Assembly (NCBI RefSeq): GCF_050624435.1
Contig: NC_134537.1
Coordinates: forward strand, 12,892,584 to 12,956,583
DNA length: 64,000 nucleotides
Direction: 5' to 3'
From: Tenrec ecaudatus
Taxonomy: Eukaryota; Chordata; Mammalia; Afrosoricida; Tenrecidae
Part shown: positions 11,961 through 22,560 of the stretch, in pieces
How the letters are laid out: the number at the start of each line of letters is the position of its first letter
Numbering within the stretch: the first letter of the stretch is position 1
Translations under genes and position numbers: made by a program
The notes under the pieces: generated by a model
Databases searched by the model: none
What the model saw: only the letters and a program-made list of their open reading frames with translations
What the model was told of the DNA's origin: nothing

Positions 11961-12106
11961 GAAGGAAGAGTATTGACCTACATGAACTTACTTTGCCATG
12001 TTGATTGGAAATCAGTACATTTACTTTTATCTATATATTCTTCAGAAACATATTATATGCATAGAATGTATTACACACCCATAAACACACACATATTAAG
12101 GGGCTT

Positions 12107-12170
12107 CAAAAAGTTCATAGAAAAAATGAATGAAAAGATGATGGTATTTTCCTCAAGAACTTTGGAACCA
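12107..12170 (+). mobile_element. Short palindromic mariner-type MITE
   Basis: About 64 bp beginning GGGGCTTCAAAAAGTTCATAG and ending in a complementary CAAGAACTTTGGAACC. Near-identical short elements occur at 16292-16357 and 22466-22534. Length, symmetry and end sequence fit a non-autonomous mariner-derived MITE. Confidence 0.7.
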
Positions 12171-12320
12171 TTTTGTACATATAGAGATGAAATTTAGAGA
12201 ATAACAAAGCAATCATCCATTTCTCACCATCAAGCATTATTAGTGCCAGTACCTCGGAACTTCCTGTGATACCCTCCTCGATTTTATTCCTCCATACTCT
12301 TCTCCCTAGGGGAAAGATGG

Positions 12321-12325
12321 GACAG
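12321..12325. repeat. Target-site duplication, left (GACAG)
   Basis: GACAG here is repeated at 12835-12839, flanking the LTR. Confidence 0.85.
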
Positions 12326-12834
12326 TGTGTCAGTCTGGGAACTTTAGAGAAATAAATCAACAGAAACGCCTATATCAGAGAGAGTTTTATATAAAGGGTA
12401 AGGGCACATCAAGAAAACATCCCAACCCAGTGCTGACCAAACCCACAAGTTCACTAACCCATATGTCCGACACCAATCCACAAAGTCCTCCTCCATCTCA
12501 CAAAACACACGCAATGATGCCTACGGCAGGAGGAAAGCCGAATCAGTGAGTGTGTAAGCATCTCTGCGCTGGCAGGGATCTCCACACGGCTGCTCCAGCA
12601 CCTAGGGCTGCATCGGGGTAGGTCCATGCAGCTTCTCCTCAGGGATGTCTTGCAAGAAGTGAGCCTTGCCAGCCAATGCAGGGAACTGGCTAAGGCAGTT
12701 GCTCCCTGGTCCGACCATCACAAAGCAAGAGACACGAAAACTAGAAAGGTGAAGCTCACTGAGCCATTTATCTCTCTGCCCTTCAATTAACCCCACATGC
12801 GTTTATCGGCCATGTTGGTTAAATAACTACCTCA
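12326..12834 (-). mobile_element. Solo LTR of an ERVL (MLT2-like) endogenous retrovirus
   Basis: 509 bp starting TG and ending CA, flanked by a perfect 5-bp duplication (GACAG), as expected for class III ERVL elements. On the plus strand it begins TGTGTCAGTCTGGGAAC and ends ACTACCTCA, so the LTR reads on the minus strand. A TATA-like TATATAAAAC box is visible on the minus strand near 12388-12398. No internal retroviral sequence lies beside it, so it is a solo LTR left by recombination. About 80% similar by eye to 45175-45695 along its whole length. Family assignment is from remembered MLT2-type end sequences. Confidence 0.85.
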
Positions 12835-12854
12835 GACAGTAGGCGTCTATAAAG

Positions 12855-12950
12855 ATTTATAGTCGTGGCAATTCTAGGAGACAGTGCCACCATGCTCTAC
12901 AGTGTTGCTACCAGTTTGGAATGGACTCAATTGATTACTGCCCTCAGGCT
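12855..12950 (+). mobile_element. AfroSINE 3' fragment
   Basis: Carries the SINE tail pattern (GACAGTGCCACCATGCTCTA, GGAATGGACTCAATTGATTAC) in sense, truncated at its 5' side. Confidence 0.6.
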
Positions 12951-14599
12951 TGTCTTATTTCCCTCCCCTTTCTTTAGGATTTTATCACAAGCAAGTGTTT
13001 TCATCCCTAAATAATGTATTTTTTAATCTATTAACAATGAATTCATATGGTGAGCTCAGACATGAGCTAGACTAAGTTTTGCAAGGCTACAATCATGGTT
13101 TCCTTGAACTGAGCTATCTTACTTTTTTCCTGGGGGAGAATACTCCTAAGCTGGTCCCTGAGGCAGGTCCCTGGACACTGCAGTTCTTTATCATGTGATC
13201 CTCCCTGTTGGACAGCTCACAACGTGGTAGCTGACTTCCATGACCAGAGAGAGATGAGGGGAGAAAGCAATAGACTATACAGAGGAAAGTCATCATTTTA
13301 TTGTCATCTAATATTGGACAAGGAATATTGCCTTATTCTTATTTGTTAGAAGCAAGTTACCAAATCCAGCACACACCCAAGGTGGAGGGATTATGCAAAA
13401 GCATGCATACTAGGTCTCACTGGGGCCTACCTTAAAGTCTACCTACTAAAAAACCACAGCAGGGAGGGCAAGAGAGAGAGAAAGAGCAGGGTCTGAAATC
13501 AGGGAAAGATGACGATTCTATTTTGTACATGGGGGTATAAAGCATTGGTGACTGTGTAGGTGGAGATCTCCCCCCTGGAAATGACAGGTCGAGACTGGGA
13601 CTCAGGTACCAGATCAGAACAGGAGGTAGAGTTTAGGCAGCAGCCAGTGGTGGTTAAAAGTGTAAGGACAGAGACCAAGGAGAAGATGTGAAAACTGAAC
13701 TGGGTACTATCAATATTTAAGAGACATGTAGATAAAGAGAAATCCATAAGAGAGGTAACAGTGGGGTGAGAAGAAGGAGGGAGGAAGCAGGGAAGGACAG
13801 AGAGAGAGAATAAAAATCATCGTACCTAAAAGACTAAGGGTGAGAGAGTTATAGGAAGGGAGGAGTCACTAGTGTCAGCAACCAGAGGGAAGCCTGTTAA
13901 GCTGGGGATTGGGAAGCATCCTTTGAATAAGAGTGTATAAATATCCACTAGGGTAAGAGGTTGCTAGCATTCTTGGCAAGGCTAGTTTTGGTAGACTAGT
14001 GGTAGTGGAGGACAGAATGCTTTACTGAGGACTGAATAATAGCTGAAGAAGTAGGCACATGGACTGAGTTTATGCTACTACCTTAAGAAGGTTAGAAGGA
14101 AGTTAGGCATCACTTTTTGTTTGAGTGTACTGTTAGACACCTTTGCCTATTTGGAAGTGATGAGGTATTTTCACATTGCCAAATGCAACTCAAGACAAAT
14201 ATATCCTGTTAAATCTCCATATGGTAAAAAGGGATTCTGCATTTCTTAAGCATGTACTTATTCCTATACTTAAAAAAAGAACATTTTTTGCCATTGCTAC
14301 CCATATGAACGGCATTTCCCATCACCAAACTCATAAATATTCAACTATTGTACCTTTCCCCAAACAGCTAGTGATTTATATTGAATTGCGATCTCACCCC
14401 TCTTTTCTGCTCCTTTGTAAAGAGAAAGATAATATTTCGGCAGTTTTTGCAATCCCTCAGCCTTGAGGGAATGTAAGTAGGAGCATAATTGATTTTCTGA
14501 ACCTGCTTCTCTCCCTGTATGTTTCAGTGCTTTATGCATTATAGGTGATATGACTGACAAATCAGTCCTGATTGCTAATTAGAAAGCAGAATCTATTAA
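12951..14599. other. No recognisable feature
   Basis: Purine-rich from 13450 to 13880 (GAGAGAGAGAAAGAG-like), otherwise mixed. No exon, RNA gene or transposon recognised. Confidence 0.5.
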
Positions 14600-15620
14600 A
14601 AGCATAGCTCACATATCCAGTTTGCTCTCCGTGTAAACTTCAGAACTGTGGAGCTTCTCAATGCTCCAGTGCTTGCTGTCGAGTTATCTGCTCTTTTGCT
14701 TTCACTCAACCATTCAGAAATTACAGTTGCTGTGCCTGGCAGGTCAGGGGCGATTGCTAATTAAATGGTGACATTCACTTTACCTCACCGGGACTCCTCC
14801 AAAATGACACTCATTGGGGGGGGGGGGGGAGGCAAAAGCCAAACAAACAACCCCGCCTCCCCAATACAAAACCCTACCTCCACCCCCAACATTTCTTCCC
14901 CTATGGATGATGAAGGCCGGTGCTCTTATCCCTGTTTGAAGCCTGCATTCACGAGGTAATTTTACTTCAAGGCTTGGTGAAATAGGAATTCCATCCTGTC
15001 CCTTTTCTAACTCCCTGGATAAAGAGGTCTTTTTATGTCAGAGTCCATAATGGCCAGGCCAGACCCCTGTGGGTTCCATTCTCCTTTGCCTCCCCTCAGC
15101 AATCAGCCCATGGCCCTGAAAGGCAGGGCCATCTTTGCCATTGTGCTTGAAAGGAGAGTTCATTATTTACACCAGGGAATCTGCGGGCACTTTGTGGGCT
15201 GAAAAGCAAGAATTGATTTTCTTTCACCCCCCTGCTAATCTGAATGTCACCTCAGAAGCTCCCAGGATGTAATTGATCTGGGACAATTTTATGGTAACCA
15301 CAACCCTTTATCGAATGATTAAGCATATTAAAGAGGTTGGTGCCACTGGTACTCTGGGAGTTAGAGATTTGCTTCTCCTTGTGGGACTTTGCCATTAAGC
15401 ATTTGATTTGGTCTTGATTCTCACATGTGCGTTTAAACTAGATTCTCTTTGTTTATCTAAAGGCTGCTTGGAAGCATGATATCAGACAGAATCCTCTGTT
15501 GCGGCGTATACGTGCAGGCTTCTGAAGTTAAAATGACAATTTCACATGATTCAGCTTAATATGAATGAACATCAGAAAATGGTCAAACTGATGAACAGGG
15601 AGATGAAATGAATTCTGAAT
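14600..15620. other. Candidate conserved non-coding block
   Basis: Repeat-free, non-coding on both strands, with several homeodomain-type TAATTA/TAATTG cores (GCTAATTAAATGG near 14755, TGTAATTGATCTGG near 15267, AATGATTAAGCATATTAAAG near 15315). This texture resembles mammalian conserved non-coding elements. Conservation cannot be judged from one sequence, so this is a hypothesis. A run of 14 G interrupts it at 14816-14829. Confidence 0.3.
14816..14829. repeat. Homopolymer G run (14 bp)
   Basis: Uninterrupted G14, likely length-variable and error-prone in sequencing. Confidence 0.9.
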
Positions 15621-16291
15621 GTCTATCTAGAATCTCTGTCTTTATCTGGCTAACGGAATAGGAAAGTAAAAAATCTGTTCGTTAGCAGAGTGGTTGTGGC
15701 ATAGTCATTTATGCGTGTGTTGAAGCAAAGATGCAGAATAGGGGTTCCTAAAGCATAGAGGATTATAGTGTCTGTAACATAGATGGAAGTTCTTTAGCAT
15801 AAAAAGCACGGCACGGGTGTGTTCCATTACTTTTAACTCACCCCTAGGAGCAGCTAGCTAATATTTGAGTATTGTAATCAGCTATAGTATTTGAAAGACA
15901 GAAATCAGGTAGCTATTACAAATGGTCGACTTTTAGCCATCTCAGTGAGAACTGGACGTTTCTTTCACTAGCATTGGGAATGCTCACAGTAATGTCTAAA
16001 TTAGGGGAAAAGTACTGTTCGGGATAATTTTCCTGGCCAGACATAATGGCACAGTGCCTGAAGAGGGTATAAGAGTCTAGGGAGTTCTGTCGGCAGAGCC
16101 TTGCAGAGGGCTGCTCTTGGCCCGCACTCCGCTTCCCGTTACGATCACAATATATCGGCTGCATTTGCCGTCAGGGAACCTGTTACACAAGGCGCTGTTG
16201 CAGTGCCCTTATGTACACTTCTAAAGGGAGGGAAGGGGCATTCACGGAGCCTGTAATACAGGATATGCCGCTCCACAGAGGCACTCCAAAC
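15621..16291. other. No recognisable feature
   Basis: No repeat or exon recognised. Short minus-strand open frames near 15916-16545 lack any recognisable motif. Confidence 0.5.
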
Positions 16292-16357
16292 AGTCTGTGG
16301 AGAAATGGAATGAAAACGTAATGATATTTTCCCACATATTTTTAAGCCCCTCATGTA
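16292..16357. mobile_element. Short palindromic mariner-type MITE
   Basis: Shares GGAGAAATGGAATGAAAACG and a terminal AAGCCCCTCATGTA with the elements at 12107 and 22466. Diverged, but the arms remain partly complementary. Confidence 0.6.
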
Positions 16358-16784
16358 GATCTATATGACGGACTTTGTTTTCCAGGAAAAAAACACCCCC
16401 AAAGAAAGCACCACGTGCAGTCAACACTGAAGTACTCAGCAGCCAGTGAAAGGAGGGAGAGAATAGGAGTAGCTGGCAGGACAGCTGCTACATAGGGATG
16501 ACGCCGTGAACGAGGTTTGTGGCAGTGTGCGTGCACGGAGCGCAAGGGTGGATTTGAAATACTGTACAGATCAAATGATAGGATTTGACGAGTAGTTAGA
16601 TATGGGAAACAACTAGAGGGTGGCGGAAGTGGGACTGGTCAGGACACTTCCAAGGTGTTCATTTGCATGGCGCCATTTATGAAAGTAGAGAGCCACAGTA
16701 AGGAAGAAGTTGTCTAGAAGGTAAATGTCCACTGTCTGTAGGACATAAGGTGGAGTTGCCCAATAAGCAGATATCTGATATATA
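16358..16784. other. No recognisable feature
   Basis: Nothing recognised. Confidence 0.5.
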
Positions 16785-17825
16785 TTATATGTTCAAATAT
16801 ATACCTTTGTTGTCTGGGGTTCAGAAGAAAGACTTGCTATATTCTGAGGTATTGGACAGACTTTGAGCCTCTGTTCATACCTTCCCTCAATGCAAGAACA
16901 CTTTGTTCTAACAAACTGACGCTCTGTGATGCTCACCTTCCCTGACATGATCACTGAAGACAAAATGGGTGGATAATCAAATGTGGTGAAGAAAGTGGAT
17001 GGTGTCTGGATATCAAAAGATATAACATTTGGGCTTGAAGTTAAACGAGCAGCCATCCAGCAGAGAAGCAACAAGCCCACATGGAAGAAGCACACCAGCC
17101 TGTGCGATCATGAGGGGTTGTTGGGACCAGATAACAGGCACCAGAAGACCCACAATAAACAAACAAACAAGCAAACAAACCATATTGATAAGAACCAGGG
17201 GGCTTGGAGCACAGACCCAAAGCCCATCTGTGAAAATGGGAAATCCCCTCACAGAGAGGTTACAGGGAAGGGATCAGTCAGCCAGGGTGGAGTAAAGCAC
17301 GAATGAGACACACAATATCTCTGTTTCCTTGAGGCTTCCTCAACCCCCACTATCATGACCCCAGTACTGCCTTTCACTTCGGGCTAGACTGGAGCATGTG
17401 CACAGATACAGATAAGAGCTCATGACACATTGAATCCAAGAACAGAAATGGGAATAGCAATACCAGAAGGTTAGGGGGAAGGGGAGAGGGGGGAAGAAGA
17501 GGGGACCGATCGCAATGATCAACACATAACCACACTCTCCCACCCTCCAGGGGGATGAACAGCAGAAACCATGGGGGAAGGGAGATGATGGTTGATGTAC
17601 AATATGAAAATAATAATAAATAATAATTTATCAAGGGGTCATGAGGGTTAGGGAGGGGAGGGAGGGGGAAAAGAGGAGCTGTTACTTAGGGCTCAATAGA
17701 AAGTAAATGTCTAGGAGAGAATGGTGACATCATATGGACAAATGTGCTTGAGACAATTGATGTATGGATTGTTTATTCTATGAGTTGTAAGAGCTCCCAA
17801 TAAAATGATCTTCTAATAAAAAAAG
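16785..17825 (+). mobile_element. L1 LINE, 5'-truncated (3' UTR, sense)
   Basis: Plus-strand copy of the long-3'-UTR family: CCCTCAATGCAAGAACACTTTG near 16885, GAAGAAGCACACCAGCCTGTG near 17085, purine-rich tract near 17460-17680, and 3' end CTCCCAATAAAATGATCTTC with an A-rich tail at about 17805-17825. AATAAA serves as the polyadenylation signal. No coding content. Confidence 0.85.
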
Positions 17826-18281
17826 AAGGACTTATTCTGAAGAGAGATGTTTAATATAGTCAACAAATGTTTATTAATCACTTTCTATGCTCTAGGCCAA
17901 TATTGGTGGGACCTTTGCCCTAAATCTGATTCCATATTTGGCAGACACAGCATCTGGGAGGCACTTGAGATCCTGAGGATGGGGTCTAGTAAAGAGAATT
18001 TGGAGTTCAAAGTACCAAAATGAAAGTCTCAAAATGGATTGCCATTTGAGAATCAGAAGAAAAAATGATATGAGTAATATTATATGAGAGAAAATGAGAC
18101 TGACTGGCCAAATGAACTGGAGGAAAATGTAAAGAGAATTATACCAAAGAATCCAAGGGACATAAAGTTTCCAGGAGGAAAGGTGAATGATACCACCTTC
18201 TGAAGAGATAATGAAAATAAAGAACAGTAAGCATCCTTTCAATGGATTCCTGGGAGATGTATGACTAATCATACTTCACTG

Positions 18282-18315
<34 letters not shown>

Positions 18316-19109
18316 AGTGCAGTCAGTTGAGAGGGAAGAACTAAGGAGAGAATGAGAGATGAAAGAGGAGAAATGGGTCTTTCAAGCTTGACCACAGAGG
18401 ATGGTAGAAGTGACTGGGCAGAGGTTTTGAAGAGATGGAGTTGGCGAGAGCTCGCTCTGTGGTTGAGAAATAGCATGCTATGGGCTTGATTTTCATGGAA
18501 ATGAAGGGGACTAAAATCATCCCCAAACACAATGCTAACATATTAAAGATGTCAAAACAAATATTTTATTTCCCATCTTGCTCATTTTCAAGAAAAGCAA
18601 ATACCTCAATGGTTAAGTGTTTTTAAAAGATGTAATTTGAGAGACATTTGCTTCTCCAGCGCAGGCATATCATGAAAGCATGAAGCAGACAAAAGGCATT
18701 CCATGAGCACTTACTGCAGCGAGAGTGGGAGAGGTGCCATGACCAGAAAGGTCTTTCATTCTGCTGGATCTCTGACAGGCCACTTTATATGGGCCATGGT
18801 TCCAGGAATGACATTCCTTTACAAGTGAGTCAGCATTTCTGGGACGGTCACAGTTTTACTGGAAGGACCACCTTATCTTCCTAGGCAATTACTTTCAGGA
18901 AATATGATGGGAAGAATTTCAAAGCTCTGCTCTCTCCAAATTTACTTTTTAGTTTTACAAATCCCCTATAGAGTTATACAGAATTAAGAATTGTTTTCAG
19001 CAGAGAGTGCATATGGAGCAGGTAGGCAATCAAAAAACACCAAGATCTAGTTTCCAAGTGAGACATCACCTAGTTGGTAGACCAAACCCTGTGGATTTTG
19101 ATGTCAAGT
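17826..19109. other. No recognisable feature, with one microsatellite
   Basis: Apart from the GT repeat at 18284-18312 nothing is recognised. The 126-codon minus-strand open frame at 17892-18272 is hydrophobic only because of AT-rich composition and has no motif. Confidence 0.5.
18284..18312. repeat. (GT)n microsatellite
   Basis: Uninterrupted GT dinucleotide repeat of about 14 units, likely polymorphic. Confidence 0.95.
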
Positions 19110-19215
19110 GGACTTCAGTTTAAGTCCTAGCCCTGTAATTCACCAGCTTGGTGACTTTGGCCAGGATACTTTTCCTCTCATAGACTCACGTTTCCTCGAC
19201 TGTGAAATCAGAGTG
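19110..19215 (+). mobile_element. MIR SINE fragment
   Basis: Sense MIR-like text: TTCAGTTTAAGTCCTAGCCC, then TTGGTGACTTTGGCCAGG and CGTTTCCTCGACTGTGAAATC, matching the order of the MIR core. Ancient and diverged. Confidence 0.6.
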
Positions 19216-19766
19216 TATACTTTGCCAGTCGGGTGTTTTTGGTTGTGGTGGTGTTCTTAGTGTGGCTGGCTTGACTGAATTTGAGAGTCATTTGTTTAGC
19301 CGTTATGATTCGGTTCATAGCATAGTATTCTGTTCACATACACTGCAGAAAGGTAGCAAATGGCCAGTATAAATGCTAGTAGATGATTCTTTCCTCTATT
19401 TACACCAAGAGTTCAAGAAATCAGTGAAATTGAAGCAGGAGAGATTTACATTAAGGTCCAACAGAATACAATTTCAAGTCCAGTGGAATGCCATAATGCC
19501 ATTACAAAGAGTCAGTATGAAGCCTGTAGAGAAGATTTAAAAGAAAAGGGTCCCATAGCACTACAGGGGACAACACTGGAGATACAGTGAGGGAATTGTG
19601 ACCAATCTGACCCCACCACACTGGGGAGAAACACTAAGGGCATGCAACAGAGCAGCAAGGGAGCAAAGCAATGAAGTCCCCAGAGAATACCCAAAATAGA
19701 CTTTGGGGCTAGGGCATGGCATCCCATCAGATTCAACTGGAAAACACTCCCAAAAGTCAGCAAACA

Positions 19767-19781
19767 GACCCAGAACTATTT
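19767..19781. repeat. Target-site duplication, left (15 bp)
   Basis: GACCCAGAACTATTT, repeated exactly at 20995-21009 around the C1D retrocopy. Confidence 0.95.
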
Positions 19782-19799
19782 TTTTTGACATTTAAATCA

Positions 19800-19805
19800 T
19801 TTATT
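19800..19805 (-). terminator. Polyadenylation signal of the C1D retrocopy
   Basis: Minus-strand AATAAA 14-20 nt before the residual A tail, as in a normal mRNA 3' end. Confidence 0.7.
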
Positions 19806-20536
19806 TTAATAGCATATAGCAAAAACAGATCGACTGTACACAGTCCCGCACTACAAACATCTTGTACACAACCACCTGTTAGGAGGCAACTCCCATCCAG
19901 CCTGTGTCATGACAAGTTCGTGATGCAACATGTGTTTGTAACCTGGGTCACAATCGCTGTTACAGCGCTATCTGCAAAAAGACACTGTATTGGATCCAGG
20001 AGTGTTTCCTAAATGAGTTTCTCTCATAACAAGGTATGCTGCACACCAAGACCGACATTAGACTAATGAGCACTAGATCCAAAACTGTGCCTGACGTGTG
20101 TCCACAGCGGCATTAATGACAGAGGAGGAACTCATGCACAATGCAAGGACCGCCTGTCATAGAACCAGTCGTCAGGCCACAAATTTCATGAGGGACACGC
20201 TGATGAGTCCAAATGTTTACCAAGAACATTTCACTTAAACTGCAGAGTTGTTTATAAAATGGTACTTGAAAGATGAGCCCCACGAAGGAAGGCAGGGTCT
20301 GGTCAAGAAAGGCTGAAGCACAATATAGAGACAATGTTCCAAACAACACAGCTCCCTCCCCGAGGAAAAGCAGTAAAAACTACTTCATCTGTCTGGAACA
20401 AACAAAAAGTATTTCACAAAGTGTACTTTCACAAAGACGAATTCAACAGGGAATACATTTTGCGGAGAACATTAAAAAAAACCCAAAGACTATGTACTCT
20501 TTGAATATACATACATCAAACCCAAAATGTTAGGTT

Positions 20537-20959
20537 TTACTTTTGTCCTTTTTTGGCAACTTTTGAGGCAATTTTGGGTTTGGGTTCCCAGAGGGCGTTC
20601 TTGACGAATCTCGCAGCTGCGCCTTTGTCCAGCTTGCCGGCCTTCTTCTTGTCGGTGATCTCCTTGACCCTGTTCATGTGTTCTCGGATTCGCTCCAATT
20701 CCTGCTTTACTGGATGTTCTTTGGGGTTAACTCCCTGAGTGGCCAAATACACCCAAAACATTGAGTTTAATGTGTAAGCAGAAACTAAATCCACTTTTGC
20801 TTGTTCGAGGGGGTCCAGCTTCTGCAACAACTCATTTCTGGAAACAGACATCATGGTCTTCAGCATCTCTTCCACGGCACCAATGGAAGTCTCGAAGGCC
20901 GACAAATAGTCGTGAATTTCAGTTGGGTAGTCTTCATTGACTTCCGTACTTGCCGCCAT
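20537..20959 (-). CDS. C1D: Intact C1D-like reading frame in a retrocopy (140 codons)
   Basis: The frame encodes a 140-residue protein, against 141 for human C1D, with no stop or frameshift. It has the Sas10/Utp3/C1D domain, with recognisable segments [20 protein letters not shown] (about residues 26-45), [20 protein letters not shown] (about 54-73) and the basic C-terminus [12 protein letters not shown]. In the parent family C1D is a nuclear RNA-exosome cofactor (related to yeast Rrp47/Lrp1) that also binds DNA, TRAX and nuclear-receptor corepressor complexes. The start is chosen because it has A at -3 and G at +4 and matches the family N-terminus. Differences from human are concentrated at the N-terminus and around residues 92-93 (EH where human has VY) and the last ten residues. 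Without the parental gene from this species I cannot separate species divergence from decay. It may be a translated retrogene or a recent pseudogene. Confidence 0.75.
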   Translation of the reverse strand: MAASTEVNEDYPTEIHDYLSAFETSIGAVEEMLKTMMSVSRNELLQKLDPLEQAKVDLVSAYTLNSMFWVYLATQGVNPKEHPVKQELERIREHMNRVKEITDKKKAGKLDKGAAARFVKNALWEPKPKIASKVAKKGQK

Positions 20960-20994
20960 TATGAGTAACTCGTTCGCCTCGGACGCCGTCGCCC

Positions 20995-21009
20995 GACCCA
21001 GAACTATTT
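20995..21009. repeat. Target-site duplication, right (15 bp)
   Basis: Exact match to 19767-19781; the plus-strand L1 3' UTR resumes here. Confidence 0.95.
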
Positions 21010-22465
21010 ATATGCTTTTCTTTTTTCTTTTTTGGTGTTATTGTTGCTTAGCTTCCCCACCCCCCTCCATTTTATTGTTTTCCTTTGCTTTATCTTGTTT
21101 TTGTGCTCATTATTGTCTCTGAATGTCTGTCTAGATAAGGTAGGCGGGATAAACAATCTGGAGGAGAAAACAACAAGACTGATGGTTCCAGGGGGACATG
21201 GGAAATGGGGAGGCAGGGGAAAGGAAGGGAAACCCAGGGACAAGGGAACATCAAGTGATCTAAAATCATTGGTGAGGAGGGCGTAGGATGCCTGGTGGGG
21301 CTTGATCAAAGGTTGTGTAGCTTAGAGGAATCACTGAAATCTGAATGAAGGCCGTACATGATAGTGGGACAAGAGGAAAGTAAAAGAAAAGAACTAGGAG
21401 GCAAAGGACATTTATAGAGGCCTAAATACAGGCATGAACATATGTGAATATATTTGTATATAATGCTAGGGAAATAGATCTATGTACATATGTTTATATG
21501 TTAAGTATTAAGGCAGCAGACAGACATTGGGCCTCCACTCAAGCATTCCCTCAATGCAAGAACACTTTGTATAACCCAGCATTCTGTGATGCTTATCTTC
21601 CCTGATATGATCCCTGAAGACAAAATGGGTACATAAGCAAATGTGGTGAAAAAAGCTGATGGTGCCTGGCTATCAAAAGATATACTTTCTGGGGTCTTAA
21701 AGGCTTGAAGATAAACAAGCAGCCATCTAGCTGAGAAGCAGCAAAGCCCACATGGGAGAAGCACACCAGCCTGTGTGATCATGAGGTTTCAACGGGATCA
21801 GGTACCAGGCATCAAAGACCCAAAACAAAAAAATCATATTGATGTGAATGAGGGGGAGGGCAGAGTGGAAACCCAAGGGCCATGTGTAGACAGTTGGACA
21901 TCCCCTTACAGAAGGGACACAAGGAAGAGTGAGCCAGTCAGGGTGCAGCATAACACCAATGAAATATATAACTTTCCTCTAGTTCTTTAGTGTTTCCCTA
22001 CCACCTATGATCATGACCCCTATTCTACCTTACAAATCTGACTAGATCAGAGCATGTACAGTGGCACAGATAAGAGCTTTCAACACAGGGAATCCAGGAA
22101 AGATAAAACTCCTGAGGATCAATAATGAGAGTAGCGATACCAGGAGAGTAAAGGGAAGGTGGTAGTGGGGGAAATTGATCATAATGATTGACATATAACC
22201 CCCTCCATGGGGAACAGACAACAGGAAAGTGGGTGAAGGGAGACCATGGTTGGTGTAAGACATGAAAAAATGATAAATTATCAAGGGTTCATGAGGAAGG
22301 GAGGGTGAGGGAGGGGAAAATGAGCTGATACTAAGGGCTCAAGTAGAAAGAAAATGCTTTGAAAAAGATGATGGCAACATCAGTACAAATGTGCTTGACT
22401 CAATGGATGGATGGATTATGATAAGAGTTGAATGAACCTCCAATAAAATGATTTTAAAAAGAAAA

Positions 22466-22534
22466 AATTCATTAAAAATGGAATGAAAAGATAACAGAAT
22501 TTTCTGTAAAACTTTCAAAACTCCCTCATGTGTA
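22466..22534. mobile_element. Short palindromic mariner-type MITE
   Basis: AATGGAATGAAAAGATAAC core and CCCTCATGTG end, matching the elements at 12107 and 16292. It lies in the 95-bp gap between an L1 tail and a mariner. Confidence 0.65.
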
Positions 22535-22560
22535 TACACACACACATAAATATACATATA

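Larger units (their letters stand above)
19782..20994 (-). pseudogene. C1D: C1D processed retrocopy (whole mRNA copy)
   Basis: A complete intronless mRNA copy lies on the minus strand between perfect 15-bp target duplications. It has 35 nt of GC-rich 5' UTR (20960-20994), the reading frame (20537-20959), about 750 nt of 3' UTR, and AATAAA (plus-strand TTTATT at 19800-19805) about 14 nt before a short A tail (plus-strand T run to 19786). These are the marks of L1-driven retroposition. It landed in an L1 3' UTR in opposite orientation. The short, almost gone tail and exact duplications suggest moderate age. Whether it is expressed is unknown; no promoter was carried in except by chance. Filed as pseudogene because that is the default for a retrocopy, although the frame is open. 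Confidence 0.92.
19547..22465 (+). mobile_element. L1 LINE 3' UTR (sense), split by the C1D retrocopy
   Basis: L1 3' UTR begins near 19547 (CCATAGCACTACAGGGGACA), runs to 19781, is interrupted by the retrocopy, and resumes at 20995 or 21010 through the usual modules to the 3' end (CTCCAATAAAATGATTTTAA, about 22440-22465). The two halves join seamlessly once one copy of the 15-bp duplication is ignored. The host L1 is therefore older than the retrocopy. Non-coding. Confidence 0.9.

Noticed and set aside
17892-18272. 126-codon hydrophobic minus-strand frame as a membrane protein
   Set aside because: Composition effect of AT-rich DNA; no family resemblance or gene context.
19535-22480. Target duplication (AAAAGAAAA) for the L1 hosting C1D
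   Set aside because: The match is low-complexity and merges with the L1 A tail, so it is not independent evidence.
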